Positions 54,125-63,938 are shown, counted from the first letter of the stretch. The stretch: DNA of 64,000 nt from Pseudomonas sp. HOU2 (GCF_040729435.1 NZ_CP160398.1:4631001-4695000); one strand, 5' to 3'. Notes: generated by a model from the sequence alone, not told the origin. A program made the numbers and translations.

Positions 54125-54775
54125 ATGGCCACATACGACATCCTGATTGCCGATGATCACCCTCTGTTTCGCAGCGCACTGCATCAGGCAGTGACCCTGG
54201 GTCTTGGCCCGGACGTTCGACTGGTGGAGGTGGCGAGCATCGCCGAGCTGGAAGCACGCCTGACCGAAAAATCCGACTGGGATCTGGTCTTGCTGGACCT
54301 GAATATGCCCGGCGCGTTTGGCTTTTCCGGGTTGGTCATGCTGCGCGGTCAATATCCGCAGATTCCGGTGGTGATGGTCTCGGCGCAGGAAGAAGCCTCG
54401 GTCATGGTCAAGTCCCGCGAGTTTGGCGCCAGTGGCTTCATTCCCAAGTCCAGCGACCTCAGCGTGATTCAGCAAGCCGTGCGCAAAGTGCTCGATGGCG
54501 ATGTGTTCTGGCCCCCACAGGCGTTCGAAGCCGTCAGTGTCTCCGATGAAGCCAAAGCCGCCAGCGACGGTCTCGCCAGCCTGACGCCGCAGCAGTTCCG
54601 CGTGTTGACCATGGTCTGTGAAGGCTTGCTGAACAAGCAGATCGCCTATGAGTTGAACGTGTCCGAGGCGACCATCAAGGCCCACGTCACAGCAATTTTT
54701 CGCAAGCTGAACGTGCGCACCCGGACACAAGCGGCATTACTTCTGCAACAACTTGAGTCAATTCCGAGCCAATAA
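54125..54775 (+). CDS. erdR: LuxR-family response regulator ErdR
   Basis: The 216-residue protein has a receiver domain with the acidic pocket (LIADDHPLF), the phosphorylated aspartate in DLVLLDLNMPGAFGF near residue 58, and lysine in GFIPKSSDLSV. The C-terminal LuxR helix-turn-helix spans LTPQQFRVLTMVCEGLLNKQ and LNVSEATIKAHVTAIFRKLN. It matches ErdR/PA3604 in length and position, a regulator of ethanol and acetate metabolism. No sensor kinase gene is adjacent. Confidence 0.88.
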   Translation: MATYDILIADDHPLFRSALHQAVTLGLGPDVRLVEVASIAELEARLTEKSDWDLVLLDLNMPGAFGFSGLVMLRGQYPQIPVVMVSAQEEASVMVKSREFGASGFIPKSSDLSVIQQAVRKVLDGDVFWPPQAFEAVSVSDEAKAASDGLASLTPQQFRVLTMVCEGLLNKQIAYELNVSEATIKAHVTAIFRKLNVRTRTQAALLLQQLESIPSQ

Positions 54776-54849
54776 TGGCGGTCGTCTTCACGCTTTTTTG
54801 ACTTTTGTTGCTCTAGCTTTCCCACTCCTTTCTGGTTGGTTTTTACGTT

Positions 54850-55212
54850 ATGTCACCTTTCAAGGGCCAGACCGGCCTGAAACGCATCCTCAACGCTTCC
54901 GGTTACTCGCTGGACGGCCTGCGCGCAGCCTTCACCGGCGAAGCAGCGTTCCGCCAATTGGTGCTGCTCAATGTGGTGCTGATTCCGTTGACGTTCTTCC
55001 TGAATGTCAGTCGCGTTGAACAGGCGCTGCTGATCGCCGTGTGCCTGCTGGCGTTGATCGTCGAGCTGCTGAATTCGGCGGTGGAAGCGGCCATTGACCG
55101 CATTTCCCTGGAATTGCACCCGCTGTCGAAGAACGCCAAGGACATGGGCAGCGCCGCGCAATTCGTGGCCCTGAGCATGATTGCTCTGGTGTGGGCGGTG
55201 ATTCTGCTTTAA
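54850..55212 (+). CDS. dgkA: Diacylglycerol kinase
   Basis: The 120-residue inner-membrane enzyme phosphorylates diacylglycerol for phospholipid recycling. It has an amphipathic N-terminus (GLKRILNASGYSLDGLRAAF), three membrane helices, and the catalytic motif ELLNSAVEAAIDRISLELHP followed by KNAKDMGSAAQFV. It follows erdR as in P. aeruginosa. Its stop codon overlaps the convergent finR stop by 4 bases. Confidence 0.95.
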   Translation: MSPFKGQTGLKRILNASGYSLDGLRAAFTGEAAFRQLVLLNVVLIPLTFFLNVSRVEQALLIAVCLLALIVELLNSAVEAAIDRISLELHPLSKNAKDMGSAAQFVALSMIALVWAVILL

Positions 55213-56135
55213 GCGATGCTTGGCAAGACGATCTCGTCGCTGCGCTGCACCCCGGCGGTGAAAGCGCGGCACAGGTCGAGAAACTCGCGCATGGCCGAGG
55301 TCTGGTATTTCTGCTTGTGCCAGATGAAGTAAAACTGCCGGGCCAGATCCAGATCCGGGGTTTCCACCGCCACCAGACTGCCACGGCGGAACGCATCACG
55401 CAGCGCCAGCCGTGAAATGCAGCCAATCCCCAATCCTGATTCCACCGCGCGTTTGATCGCTTCGGTGTGCTCCAGCTCCAGACGGATATTCAGCGCACTG
55501 CGATGGTGACGCATGGCCTGGTCGAAGGTCAGGCGCGTGCCTGACCCTTGTTCACGCAGAATCCACGCTTCGTGGGTCAGCTCTTCCATGGTCGCACTGC
55601 CGCGTTTGGCCAGCGGATGTTGCGGCGCACAGAACACCACCAGCTCATCCTCGACCCAGCTCTGCACTTCAATGTCCGGGTGGCTGCAGTCGCCTTCGAT
55701 TAGACCCAGATCAATTTCATAGTGGGCCACTTGATGCACGATATTGGCGGTGTTCTGCACATGCAGTTTCACCTGGCTTTCCGGATGGCGCTGCATGAAG
55801 CCGCCGATCAACAGGGTCGCCAGATAATTGCCGATAGTCAGGGTGGCGCCCACTGACAGTGAGCCGAAACCGGATTTGCCGTTGAGCAGGTCTTCGATTT
55901 CCTTGGACTGGTCGAGCAGGGCCACCGCTTGCGGCAACAGCTGTTTGCCGAGGGCGTTGAGGCTCAGCCGTTTGCCGGCGCGATCGAACAGCTGGCAGCT
56001 GGACTGGCGCTCCAGTTCGGTAATAGAGGTGCTCGCCGCCGATTGCGAGAGGTTGAGCAGACCCGCAGCACGGGATACGCTTTCCTGCTGGGCGACGGCG
56101 ACGAAGACTTGCAGTTGACGAAGAGTAAATCGCAT
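55209..56135 (-). CDS. finR: LysR-family regulator FinR
   Basis: The 308-residue protein has the N-terminal winged helix-turn-helix (RFTLRQLQVFVAVAQQESVS, then LNLSQSAASTSITELERQ) and a LysR substrate-binding domain. It is divergently oriented to fpr with 133 bases between them, the classic finR-fprA arrangement in which FinR activates the ferredoxin reductase gene under superoxide stress. The 48-codon extension upstream of the ATG runs into that promoter region and is unlikely. Confidence 0.9.
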   Translation of the reverse strand: MRFTLRQLQVFVAVAQQESVSRAAGLLNLSQSAASTSITELERQSSCQLFDRAGKRLSLNALGKQLLPQAVALLDQSKEIEDLLNGKSGFGSLSVGATLTIGNYLATLLIGGFMQRHPESQVKLHVQNTANIVHQVAHYEIDLGLIEGDCSHPDIEVQSWVEDELVVFCAPQHPLAKRGSATMEELTHEAWILREQGSGTRLTFDQAMRHHRSALNIRLELEHTEAIKRAVESGLGIGCISRLALRDAFRRGSLVAVETPDLDLARQFYFIWHKQKYQTSAMREFLDLCRAFTAGVQRSDEIVLPSIA

Positions 56136-56268
56136 ATCGATATAACCGATAACCCTTATCTTAATAATCCAGTTAACAGATATTGTCGTCGCTATTAGAA
56201 TGCGTTGCAATTGCGCACTGTCGGCCGCAAAGCCGAGCGCAGACCCAATATCCAGGAGTCCCACGTAC

Positions 56269-57048
56269 ATGAGCAACATGAACCACGAGCGTGTCCTCAG
56301 TGTTCATCACTGGAACGACACTCTGTTCAGCTTCAAGTGCACCCGTGATCCGGGCCTGCGCTTTGAGAACGGTCAGTTCGTGATGATCGGCCTGCAACAG
56401 CCCAACGGCCGCCCGCTTATGCGCGCTTACTCGATCGCCAGCCCGAACTGGGAAGAGCATCTGGAGTTCTTCAGCATCAAGGTGCAGGACGGTCCGCTGA
56501 CCTCCCAACTGCAGCACCTGAAGGAAGGCGACGAGATCATCATCTCGAAGAAGCCTACCGGCACTCTGGTACTGGACGACCTGAATCCGGGCAAGCATCT
56601 GTACCTGCTGAGCACCGGCACCGGTCTTGCGCCATTCATGAGCGTGATCCAGGACCCGGAAACCTACGAGCGCTTTGAGAAAGTGATCCTGGTGCACGGC
56701 GTGCGCTACGTCAACGAAGTCGCCTACCGCGAATTCATCACCGAGCACCTGCCGCAGAACGAGTTCTTCGGCGAAGCGCTGCGTGACAAGCTGATCTACT
56801 ACCCGACCGTGACTCGCGAGCCGTTCGAGAACCAGGGCCGTCTGACCGACCTGATGCGCAGCGGCAAGCTGTTCAGCGACATCGGCCTGCCACCGATCAA
56901 CCCGCAGGACGACCGCGCGATGATCTGCGGCAGCCCGAGCATGCTCGACGAGACCAGCGAAGTGCTCGACAGCTTCGGCCTGAAGATCTCGGCGCGGATG
57001 CGCGAGCCGGGTGACTACTTGATCGAGCGTGCGTTCGTCGAGAAGTAA
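56269..57048 (+). CDS. fpr: Ferredoxin-NADP reductase
   Basis: The 259-residue FAD enzyme transfers electrons between NADPH and ferredoxin or flavodoxin. It has the FAD motif RPLMRAYSIASPNWEEHLEF near residue 45, the NADP motif LLSTGTGLAPFMSVIQDPET near residue 113, and the C-terminal REPGDYLIERAFVEK. The start follows ATCCAGGAGTCCCACGTAC. Regulation by the divergent finR is expected. Confidence 0.95.
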   Translation: MSNMNHERVLSVHHWNDTLFSFKCTRDPGLRFENGQFVMIGLQQPNGRPLMRAYSIASPNWEEHLEFFSIKVQDGPLTSQLQHLKEGDEIIISKKPTGTLVLDDLNPGKHLYLLSTGTGLAPFMSVIQDPETYERFEKVILVHGVRYVNEVAYREFITEHLPQNEFFGEALRDKLIYYPTVTREPFENQGRLTDLMRSGKLFSDIGLPPINPQDDRAMICGSPSMLDETSEVLDSFGLKISARMREPGDYLIERAFVEK

Positions 57049-57060
57049 GCACCACGAAAC

Positions 57061-57097
57061 AGCCCCCATTGCCCGCGAAGGCAATGGGGGCTTTTTT
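57061..57097 (+). terminator. fpr intrinsic terminator
   Basis: AGCCCCCATTGCC-cgcgaa-GGCAATGGGGGCT and six T residues, 12 bases after the stop. Confidence 0.95.
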
Positions 57098-57131
57098 ATG
57101 CCCGAAATATTTCCCTCATGCCTGCCACAAT

Positions 57132-57216
57132 CCATGTAGGAGCTGCCGCAGGCTGCGATCTTTTGATTTTTCTTTTTAAGATCAAAAGATCGCAGCCTTC
57201 GGCAGCTCCTACATGG
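57132..57216. repeat. REP hairpin, GGAGCTGCCGCAGGCTGCGATC type
   Basis: CCATGTAGGAGCTGCCGCAG at one end is the inverse of CGGCAGCTCCTACATGG at the other. The internal AT-rich arms (GATCTTTTGAT and ATCAAAAGATC) also pair, forming one long hairpin. A second family of repeats with this core occurs at 60160 and 63847. Confidence 0.9.
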
Positions 57217-57225
57217 GGCACTGTT

Positions 57226-57924
57226 TCAAGTTGTGGCGGGGATCACTTCCAGCACGCAAATCTGCTCCGGCGTCGGGTAATGCCAACGCACGTCCAGATC
57301 CCAGAACTGCGCGCCGTACTCGCGCTCTGGCGCCGGCGTCTGATACGCCGGGCGCGGATCCTGGGCCAGACACTGCTCGATCAACTCGACCAAAGGCTCG
57401 CCAAGGCGCTGAGCATGCCCGTGCGCCTGTTGCAGCGCGGCCTCCGTCCACTGCACGTCGATCAGGTGCGGCGCAGCGCTGGCGATGCTGTTGGAGGCGT
57501 CAGCGATGATATCGGCGTAAGGCACATAAGGTTTGATGTCGAGAATCGGCGTGCCGTCGAGCAGATCGATCCCGGAAATGAACAGCCGATTGGCCTCGAC
57601 CTTGTCCAGCTTCACCACCGACTGCCCGATGCCATTGGGCCGATGCGTCGCACGGGTGGCGAACACGCCCATCGACTTATTACCGCCCAGCCGTGGCGGG
57701 CGCACTTTCAGGCGCGGCTTTTCTTCCAGCGCCTGATGAAACAGGAATAACAGCCAGACATGGCTGACCTGCTCCAGCCCCTGCACGGCATCCCCCTGAT
57801 CGAACGGCGCCACCAGTTCCAGCACGCCACGGGCGGCGGGGGCCAGTTGCGGCTGGCGCGGGATGGCGAACTTCTCCTTGAAGCAGGAGCGTACGAAGCC
57901 GATAGGGGAGACGGTGTAGGTCAT
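57226..57924 (-). CDS. trmO: tRNA (N6-threonylcarbamoyladenosine37) methyltransferase TrmO
   Basis: The 232-residue protein belongs to the TsaA/UPF0066 family. It begins MTYTVSPIGFVRSCFKEKFA, with SHVWLLFLFHQALEEKPRLK near residue 58, VRPPRLGGNKSMGVFATRAT and HRPNGIGQSVVKLDKVEANR, the family signature. TrmO adds the N6-methyl group of m6t6A in tRNA. A REPIN lies upstream. Confidence 0.92.
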   Translation of the reverse strand: MTYTVSPIGFVRSCFKEKFAIPRQPQLAPAARGVLELVAPFDQGDAVQGLEQVSHVWLLFLFHQALEEKPRLKVRPPRLGGNKSMGVFATRATHRPNGIGQSVVKLDKVEANRLFISGIDLLDGTPILDIKPYVPYADIIADASNSIASAAPHLIDVQWTEAALQQAHGHAQRLGEPLVELIEQCLAQDPRPAYQTPAPEREYGAQFWDLDVRWHYPTPEQICVLEVIPATT

Positions 57925-58000
57925 GGTCTGGAGTCGAGGCGGGAACAGGGTGGCGATGATAACCCGGGAGGGGTTCAGGGCGGGTGTTGACCGGGCCGGC

Positions 58001-58097
58001 GCCTTCGCGGGCGAGCCCGCTCCCACGGGGATTTCAGTTGAAATCAGATTTTGTGTTCGTCACAAAACCTGTGGGAGCGTGGCTTGCCCGCGAAGGC
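58001..58097. repeat. REPIN
   Basis: GCCTTCGCGGGCGAGCCCGC at the left is inversely repeated as GCGTGGCTTGCCCGCGAAGGC at the right, with about 55 bases between. Confidence 0.85.
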
Positions 58098-58128
58098 CGC
58101 GCCGCCGATTCAGAGCTTGCGCTGCAGA

Positions 58129-58596
58129 TCAGCCGCGAACGCGCAGGGTCAGGCCCTTGAGGAAGTTGCGCAGCAACTGGTCGCCGCACGGACGGTAGTT
58201 GGTGTGGCCGACCTTGCGGAACAACGCGCTCAGCTCAGGCTTGGACACCGGGAACTCGGCAGCCTTGAGGATCGCGTGCATGTCGTCTTCCTTGAGTTCA
58301 AAGGCCACGCGCAGCTTTTTCAGGATGATGTTGTTGGTCACCGGCACTTCGATCGGTTGCGGCGGACGGCTTTCGTCCTTGCCGCGCTTGAACACCACCA
58401 GACCGTCGAGGAAGTGTGCGATGACTTCGTCCGGGCAGCGCACGAAACCCTCTTCGTCTTCTTCTTTCTTGTCGAGCCAGGTGATCACGTCGGCGAGGGT
58501 CACGTCCATGCCGCCGAGTTTGATGATCTCGACAACTTTCTTGTCGCTGATGTCGAGCATGTAGCGCACGCTGCGCAATACGTCGTTATGAACCAT
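58129..58596 (-). CDS. DUF1456 protein, YehS-like
   Basis: The 155-residue protein consists of two similar DUF1456 repeats: NDVLRSVRYMLDISDKKVVE with VTWLDKKEEDE in the first (residues 1-50), and NNIILKKLRVAFELKEDDMH with HAILKAAEFPVSKPELSALF in the second. The C-terminus has NYRPCGDQLLRNFLKGL. YehS relatives are widespread but have no assigned function. The start ATG at 58596 follows AGGATTACCCTC on the coding strand. Confidence 0.9.
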   Translation of the reverse strand: MVHNDVLRSVRYMLDISDKKVVEIIKLGGMDVTLADVITWLDKKEEDEEGFVRCPDEVIAHFLDGLVVFKRGKDESRPPQPIEVPVTNNIILKKLRVAFELKEDDMHAILKAAEFPVSKPELSALFRKVGHTNYRPCGDQLLRNFLKGLTLRVRG

Positions 58597-58669
58597 GAGG
58601 GTAATCCTGATATTTCGTTGTGGGCAACGCGCAGGCGCGTTGCCGGAGTGTGTGGCGGCAACAGAGGCG

Positions 58670-59380
58670 TCAGAACTTCTCTTTGCCGGACAGGTAGCGC
58701 CATTGGCCCACCGGAACCTTGCCGATCGATACACCGCCGATGCGGATGCGACGGATGCCGACGACCTTCAGGCCAACCGCTTCGCAAAACTGGGCGATGA
58801 TCCCGGGCTGCGGGTTCTTCATGGCGAAGCGCAGACGGTTTTCGTTCTGCCAGCTGGCCTTGACCGGCGGCAGTTCCTTGCCCTTGTGGGTAAGGCCGTG
58901 CTGCAGGCGGTTGAGGCCGTGGGCAACCATGTCGCCCTCGACCTCGACCACGTATTCCTGCTCGATCTTGGCCGCATCGGCAGTCAGTTTGCGCAGCACT
59001 TTCCAGTCCTGCGTAAACACCAGCAGGCCGCTGGCCTTGGGCTGCAGATCGGCGCTGGCGGTCAGGCGCAGAAAATGCCCGCGCAACGGACGTTTGCCGT
59101 AGCGGTGTTCTTCGCTGAGAGTGTCGGCGCCGAGTGTCTGCATGGCGTCTTCAGTGCTCATGCCGGCCGGCACGTTGAGCAGGATGGTCACCGGCTCTGG
59201 CGCGGTGGCCTTGGCGTCCTTGTCGAGTTCGACTTTCTGCTCGCCGACCTTGAATTGCGGTTCGTCGATCACTTCGCCGTCCACGGTGACCCAGCCGCCC
59301 TCGATGAACAGCTCGGCCTCCCGGCGGGAGCAACCGACCAGTTCGATGAGGCGTTTGGAGAGGCGAATCGGGTCAGTCAT
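58670..59380 (-). CDS. RNA pseudouridine synthase, RsuA/RluF-like
   Basis: The 236-residue protein has an N-terminal S4 RNA-binding domain (IRLSKRLIELVGCSRREAEL, then EGGWVTVDGEVI) and a C-terminal synthase domain (TILLNVPAGM, ASGLLVFTQDWKVLRKLTAD, then IEQEYVVEVEGDM). The usual GRLDxxTxGLLLLT catalytic block is altered: LTASADLQPKASGLLVFT has an aspartate but two extra residues before the GL. It ends FCEAVGLKVVGIRRIRIGGV, which is canonical. The RNA target is unknown. Confidence 0.85.
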   Translation of the reverse strand: MTDPIRLSKRLIELVGCSRREAELFIEGGWVTVDGEVIDEPQFKVGEQKVELDKDAKATAPEPVTILLNVPAGMSTEDAMQTLGADTLSEEHRYGKRPLRGHFLRLTASADLQPKASGLLVFTQDWKVLRKLTADAAKIEQEYVVEVEGDMVAHGLNRLQHGLTHKGKELPPVKASWQNENRLRFAMKNPQPGIIAQFCEAVGLKVVGIRRIRIGGVSIGKVPVGQWRYLSGKEKF

Positions 59381-59465
59381 GACAGGGCCGTAACAAAAAA
59401 GGGGTGGGCATTGTACCTGCCTGGCGCCGGTTAAGCCCGGTTCCATTTGCAGGGTGTTCGCAATT

Positions 59466-59556
59466 CCTGTGGGAGCTGGCTTGCCAGCGATGGCATCACC
59501 TCGGTGCTTCTGTCAGACCGAGTCGCCTGCATCGCTGGCAAGCCAGCCCCCACAGG
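59466..59556. repeat. REPIN
   Basis: CCTGTGGGAGCTGGCTTGCC and the inverted GGCAAGCCAGCCCCCACAGG flank a 50-base spacer. One mismatch in the right arm. Confidence 0.86.
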
Positions 59557-59569
59557 GTTCTACGATGTG

Positions 59570-60043
59570 TCAGGCATGGCTGGAGCGCTGCTGCCTCTGG
59601 CGCAAGCGCATATGCAGCAGCGGATACGGCTGGCCCATGCCATCCACCTCCGAGCGGCCGATCACTTCAAAACCCTGCTTGAAATAAAAACCCAGCGCCT
59701 GCGGGTTCTGTTCGTTGACGTCGAGTTCATCGGCATTCAGGTGCTGCATGGCGTAGTTGAGCAGTTTCTTGCCCAAACCCTGGCCGCGATGCTCGGGATC
59801 GATGAACAGCATCTCGATCTTGCCTGCCGCCACGCCGGCGAACCCGGTGATACGCTGGTTGGCGTCCTTGGTGCAGATCAGCATCACTGCATCCAGGTAA
59901 CGCGTGAGCACCAGATTGCGCAGCAATTCGATGTAGCTGTCCGGCAGAAAATCATGGGTCGCGCGAACCGAGGCCTCCCAGACCCGGGTCAGTTCCTGAT
60001 AGTCGCTGAGTTTCGGCGTGTGAATGACCGAATGCTGACGCAT
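59570..60043 (-). CDS. GNAT-family N-acetyltransferase
   Basis: The 157-residue protein contains the acetyl-CoA binding motif MLFIDPEHRGQGLGKKLLNY near residue 80 (Q/R-x-x-G-x-G/A), followed by DVNEQNPQALGFYFKQGFEV, the motif B of GNAT enzymes. It lacks a signal peptide. The substrate cannot be predicted. The start MRQHSVIHTPKLSDYQ at 60043 is the first good ATG; an upstream TTG extends into a terminator. Confidence 0.88.
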   Translation of the reverse strand: MRQHSVIHTPKLSDYQELTRVWEASVRATHDFLPDSYIELLRNLVLTRYLDAVMLICTKDANQRITGFAGVAAGKIEMLFIDPEHRGQGLGKKLLNYAMQHLNADELDVNEQNPQALGFYFKQGFEVIGRSEVDGMGQPYPLLHMRLRQRQQRSSHA

Positions 60044-60109
60044 GCCCGGCTGCCTCTTTTCAAATGGATGAGCGGGATTCCTTCCCACTGCAAACGATAG
60101 ACGCAAAAA

Positions 60110-60143
60110 AGCCCCGCATCTCGTAAAAAAGAGCGGGGCTTTT
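60110..60143 (-). terminator. rimO-side intrinsic terminator
   Basis: AGCCCCGC and GCGGGGCT arms with a 17-base loop; on the minus strand the stem is followed by a T-run (complement of AAAAAA at 60105-60110). It fits termination of the minus-strand rimO transcript beyond the REP element. Confidence 0.75.
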
Positions 60144-60159
60144 GATATCAGCGCAATCC

Positions 60160-60237
60160 CTGCAGGAGCTGTCGAGTGAAACGAGGCTGCGAGCTTTCCA
60201 AGAGCAAAAGATCGCAGCCTGCGGCAGCTCCTACAGG
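60160..60237. repeat. REP hairpin, diverged copy
   Basis: CTGCAGGAGCTGTCGAGTGA on the left pairs imperfectly with CTGCGGCAGCTCCTACAGG on the right. It has the AAAAGATCGCAGCCT core of the elements at 57132 and 63847 on one side only. Confidence 0.75.
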
Positions 60238-60247
60238 TGCGCGGTGT

Positions 60248-61585
60248 TTAGATCTGCTCAGCCCACAGGTCGTATTCGTCGGCGTCAGTCACCTTGCACC
60301 AGACCTTGTCGCCCGGCTTGAGGTTGCTGCCGTTGTCGATGAACACGTTGCCGTCGATTTCCGGGGCATCGAAGAAGCAGCGGCCAACCGCGCCTTGCTC
60401 GTCGACTTCGTCCACCAGCACTTCGATCTCGCGGCCGATGCGCATCTGCAGGCGTGCCGAGCTGATCGCCTGCTGGTGCGCCATGAAGCGCTCCCAACGA
60501 TCCTGCTTGACGTCGTCCGGAACGATTTCCAAGTCCAGATCATTGGCCGGCGCGCCTTCCACCGGCGAGTACTGGAAGCAACCGACGCGGTCGAGCTGGG
60601 CTTCGGTCAGCCAGTTCAGCAGGTACTGGAAGTCTTCTTCGGTTTCGCCCGGGAAGCCGACGATGAAGGTCGAGCGGATGATCAGATCCGGGCAGATCTC
60701 GCGCCAGTTCTTGATCCGCGCCAGGGTCTTGTCTTCGAACGCCGGGCGTTTCATCGACTTCAGGACTTTCGGGCTGGCGTGCTGGAACGGGATGTCCAGG
60801 TACGGCAGGATCTTGCCGGCGGCCATCAGCGGGATCAGCTCGTCAACGTGCGGGTACGGGTAAACGTAGTGCAGACGAACCCAGACGCCCAAGGTGCTCA
60901 GTGCTTCGCAGAGTTCGGTCATGCGGGTTTTCACCGGCGCGCCGTTCCAGAAACCGGTGCGGTATTTCACGTCGACGCCGTAGGCGCTGGTGTCTTGCGA
61001 AATCACCAGCAGCTCTTTGACGCCGGACTTGACCAGACGCTGGGCTTCGTCGAGCACGTCGCCCACCGGACGGCTGACCAGTTTGCCGCGCATCGACGGG
61101 ATGATGCAGAAGCTGCAGCTGTGGTTGCAGCCTTCGGAAATTTTCAAGTACGCGTAGTGCCGCGGGGTCAGCTTGATGCCTTGCGGCGGCACCAGGTCGA
61201 TCAGCGGGTTGTGATCCTGACGCGGCGGCACCACTTCGTGGACGGCGTTGACCACTTGCTCGTACTGCTGCGGACCGGTGACGGACAGCACGCTCGGGTG
61301 CACGTCGCGGATATTGCCTTCTTCCACGCCCATGCAACCGGTGACGATGACCTTGCCGTTTTCCTTGATCGCTTCACCGATCACTTCCAGCGACTCAGCC
61401 TTGGCCGAGTCGATGAAACCGCAGGTATTGACCACGACCACGTCGGCGTCCTGATAGGTGGACACCACGTCATAGCCTTCCATGCGCAGCTGGGTCAGGA
61501 TGCGCTCGGAGTCGACCAGTGCTTTCGGGCAACCCAGAGATACAAAGCCAACCTTTGGATTGGCCGGCGCAGGAGTGGTGGACAT
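60248..61585 (-). CDS. rimO: Ribosomal protein uS12 methylthiotransferase RimO
   Basis: The 445-residue radical-SAM enzyme methylthiolates an aspartate of ribosomal protein S12. The N-terminal UPF0004 domain has [20 protein letters not shown] and [15 protein letters not shown] with two cluster cysteines. The radical-SAM motif [11 protein letters not shown] lies near residue 152, and a C-terminal TRAM domain begins near residue 375. The order rimO-kup, divergent, is usual in Pseudomonas. Confidence 0.97.
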   Translation of the reverse strand: MSTTPAPANPKVGFVSLGCPKALVDSERILTQLRMEGYDVVSTYQDADVVVVNTCGFIDSAKAESLEVIGEAIKENGKVIVTGCMGVEEGNIRDVHPSVLSVTGPQQYEQVVNAVHEVVPPRQDHNPLIDLVPPQGIKLTPRHYAYLKISEGCNHSCSFCIIPSMRGKLVSRPVGDVLDEAQRLVKSGVKELLVISQDTSAYGVDVKYRTGFWNGAPVKTRMTELCEALSTLGVWVRLHYVYPYPHVDELIPLMAAGKILPYLDIPFQHASPKVLKSMKRPAFEDKTLARIKNWREICPDLIIRSTFIVGFPGETEEDFQYLLNWLTEAQLDRVGCFQYSPVEGAPANDLDLEIVPDDVKQDRWERFMAHQQAISSARLQMRIGREIEVLVDEVDEQGAVGRCFFDAPEIDGNVFIDNGSNLKPGDKVWCKVTDADEYDLWAEQI

Positions 61586-61874
61586 GTCTAACCTCGGTGT
61601 TTTGTGACGTCGCTTGCCGTGTGGGAAAACCGACGGATGGGCGCTTAGGGTGCGCCTCTGATCAAAAAGTGCGCAATTCTAGCGATGAGCAACGCACTTG
61701 ACCAGCTTTATGCAGGGAAATACGACGAGTGCTGCGCTATGCTTCGCGCCGTTGAGCTTTACCAATTTTTTACAGTCAACAAAACGTCTGTAACAACAGG
61801 TAAAACAGCGCATGCTGCACCACAAAGCATAGTGCTTCATTCAAAGAAGCCGGTTTGAGAATCAGGAGTGTTGG

Positions 61875-63776
61875 ATGGGTCAGGCAAGTAGTCAGGCGGC
61901 GGGCGCCGAGCATTCGGCTGCAAAACCGCTGAGCATGCTGGTCGCGGCAGTCGGAGTGGTTTACGGCGACATCGGCACGAGCCCGTTGTACACCCTCAAA
62001 GAAGTGTTTTCCGGCGGCTATGGCGTGCCCGTCAATCACGATGGGGTGCTGGGCATTCTGTCGTTGATCTTCTGGTCGCTGATCTGGGTCGTTTCGATCA
62101 AATACATGATGTTCGTCCTGCGCGCCGACAACCAGGGCGAAGGCGGCATCATGGCGCTCACCGCACTGGCACGGCGTGCGGCGGGGGGGCGCAAGAAGTT
62201 GCGTTCATTGCTGGTGGTTTGCGGACTGATCGGCGCGGCGCTGTTTTACGGCGACAGCATGATCACCCCGGCGATTTCCGTGTTGTCGGCGATCGAAGGT
62301 CTGGGCCTGGCATTCGATGGCATCGACCACTGGGTGGTGCCGCTGTCGCTGGTGGTGCTGGTCGGCTTGTTTCTGATCCAGAGCCACGGTACGGCGCGGA
62401 TCGGCATTCTGTTCGGGCCGATCATGGTCACCTGGTTCCTGGTGCTCGGCGCCCTCGGCGTGTACGGCATCAGCCATTACCCGGAAGTGCTGCACGCGAT
62501 GAATCCGGTCTGGGCCGTGCGCTTTTTCATGGTTCACACCGGCATGGGCGTGGCGATCCTCGGCGCCGTGGTGCTGGCGCTGACCGGTGCTGAAGCGCTG
62601 TACGCCGACATGGGCCACTTCGGGCGCAAGCCGATTGCCCGTGCGTGGTTCCTGCTGGTGCTGCCGGCGCTGGTGCTGAACTACTTCGGTCAGGGGGCGC
62701 TGCTGCTGGAAAACCCGGAAGCGGCACGTAACCCGTTCTACCTGCTGGCACCGAGCTGGGCGCTGATTCCGCTGGTGGGGCTGTCGACCCTGGCCACGGT
62801 GATCGCCTCGCAAGCGGTGATTTCCGGTGCGTTTTCCCTGACCCGTCAGGCGATCCAGCTCGGCTATATTCCGCGCATGTACATCCAGCACACCTCCAGC
62901 GATGAACAAGGTCAGATCTACATCGGCGCGGTGAACTGGTCGCTGATGGTCGGCGTAGTGCTGCTGGTACTCGGCTTCGAATCTTCTGGCGCGCTGGCCT
63001 CGGCTTACGGCGTGGCGGTAACCGGCACCATGCTGATGACCACCATTCTGGTCTCGGCCGTGATGCTGCTGCTGTGGAAATGGCCGCCGATCCTCGCGGT
63101 GCCGGTGCTGATCGGTTTCCTGCTGGTGGACGGTCTGTACTTCGCCGCCAACGTGCCGAAAATCGTCCAGGGCGGTGCGTTCCCGGTGATCGCCGGTATC
63201 GCCCTGTTCGTGCTGATGACCACTTGGAAGCGCGGCAAGCAATTGCTGGTCGAGCGCCTCGACGAAGGCGCGCTGCCGCTGCCGATCTTCATTAGCAGCA
63301 TCCGCGTGCAACCGCCGCACCGTGTACAGGGTACTGCGGTGTTCCTCACCGCGCGCTCCGACGCCGTCCCGCATGCGCTGTTGCACAACCTGCTGCACAA
63401 CCAGGTGTTGCACGAGCAAGTGGTGCTGCTGACCGTGGTCTACGAAGACATCCCGCGTGTGCCGCCATCGCGTCGATTCGAAGTCGAGGCCCACGGCGAA
63501 GGCTTCTTCCGCGTCATCCTGCACTTCGGCTTCACCGACGAGCCGGACGTGCCGCAGGCGCTGAAGCTGTGTCATCTGGATGAGCTGGACTTCAGCCCGA
63601 TGCGCACCACCTACTTCCTCAGCCGCGAAACGGTGATCGCCTCGAAACTCGAAGGCATGGCTCGCTGGCGCGAGGCGCTGTTTGCGTTCATGTTGAAGAA
63701 TGCCAACGGCAACCTGCGGTTCTTCAATCTGCCGCTGAACCGGGTGATTGAACTGGGGACGCAGGTGGAGATGTAG
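61875..63776 (+). CDS. kup: Potassium uptake protein Kup
   Basis: The 633-residue low-affinity K+/H+ symporter shows the signature [18 protein letters not shown] near residue 32, about twelve hydrophobic segments to residue 450, and a cytoplasmic C-terminal domain ([20 protein letters not shown], then [20 protein letters not shown]). The start follows TCAGGAGTGTTGG. A strong terminator follows. Confidence 0.97.
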   Translation: MGQASSQAAGAEHSAAKPLSMLVAAVGVVYGDIGTSPLYTLKEVFSGGYGVPVNHDGVLGILSLIFWSLIWVVSIKYMMFVLRADNQGEGGIMALTALARRAAGGRKKLRSLLVVCGLIGAALFYGDSMITPAISVLSAIEGLGLAFDGIDHWVVPLSLVVLVGLFLIQSHGTARIGILFGPIMVTWFLVLGALGVYGISHYPEVLHAMNPVWAVRFFMVHTGMGVAILGAVVLALTGAEALYADMGHFGRKPIARAWFLLVLPALVLNYFGQGALLLENPEAARNPFYLLAPSWALIPLVGLSTLATVIASQAVISGAFSLTRQAIQLGYIPRMYIQHTSSDEQGQIYIGAVNWSLMVGVVLLVLGFESSGALASAYGVAVTGTMLMTTILVSAVMLLLWKWPPILAVPVLIGFLLVDGLYFAANVPKIVQGGAFPVIAGIALFVLMTTWKRGKQLLVERLDEGALPLPIFISSIRVQPPHRVQGTAVFLTARSDAVPHALLHNLLHNQVLHEQVVLLTVVYEDIPRVPPSRRFEVEAHGEGFFRVILHFGFTDEPDVPQALKLCHLDELDFSPMRTTYFLSRETVIASKLEGMARWREALFAFMLKNANGNLRFFNLPLNRVIELGTQVEM

Positions 63777-63791
63777 GTCCTGCCTTGAATG

Positions 63792-63831
63792 AAAAGCCCC
63801 CGCCAGCCAAAAGGCTGACGGGGGCTTTTTT
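63792..63831 (+). terminator. kup intrinsic terminator
   Basis: AAAAGCCCCCGCCAGCC-aaaa-GGCTGACGGGGGCTTTT with a T-run, 15 bases after the stop. Confidence 0.95.
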
Positions 63832-63846
63832 GTGGGCGGCAACTTC

Positions 63847-63930
63847 AGATCAAAAGATCGCAGCCTTCGGCAGCTCCTACAGGTTTCGCATTCCATGTAG
63901 GAGCTGCCGAAGGCTGCGATCTTTTGATCT
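63847..63930. repeat. REP hairpin, GGAGCTGCCGAAGGCTGCGATC type
   Basis: AGATCAAAAGATCGCAGCCT at the left is inversely repeated as AGGCTGCGATCTTTTGATCT at the right, with TCGGCAGCTCCTACA arms also paired. It belongs to the same family as 57132-57216. Confidence 0.9.
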
Positions 63931-63938
63931 TTAAACCT

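Noticed and set aside
62205..63896. 563-codon minus-strand frame opposite kup
   Set aside because: His/Gln/Arg-rich shadow of a clear kup gene.
57132..63930. CRISPR-like repeated palindromes
   Set aside because: The repeats are dispersed REP hairpins with no regular spacing, spacers or cas genes.
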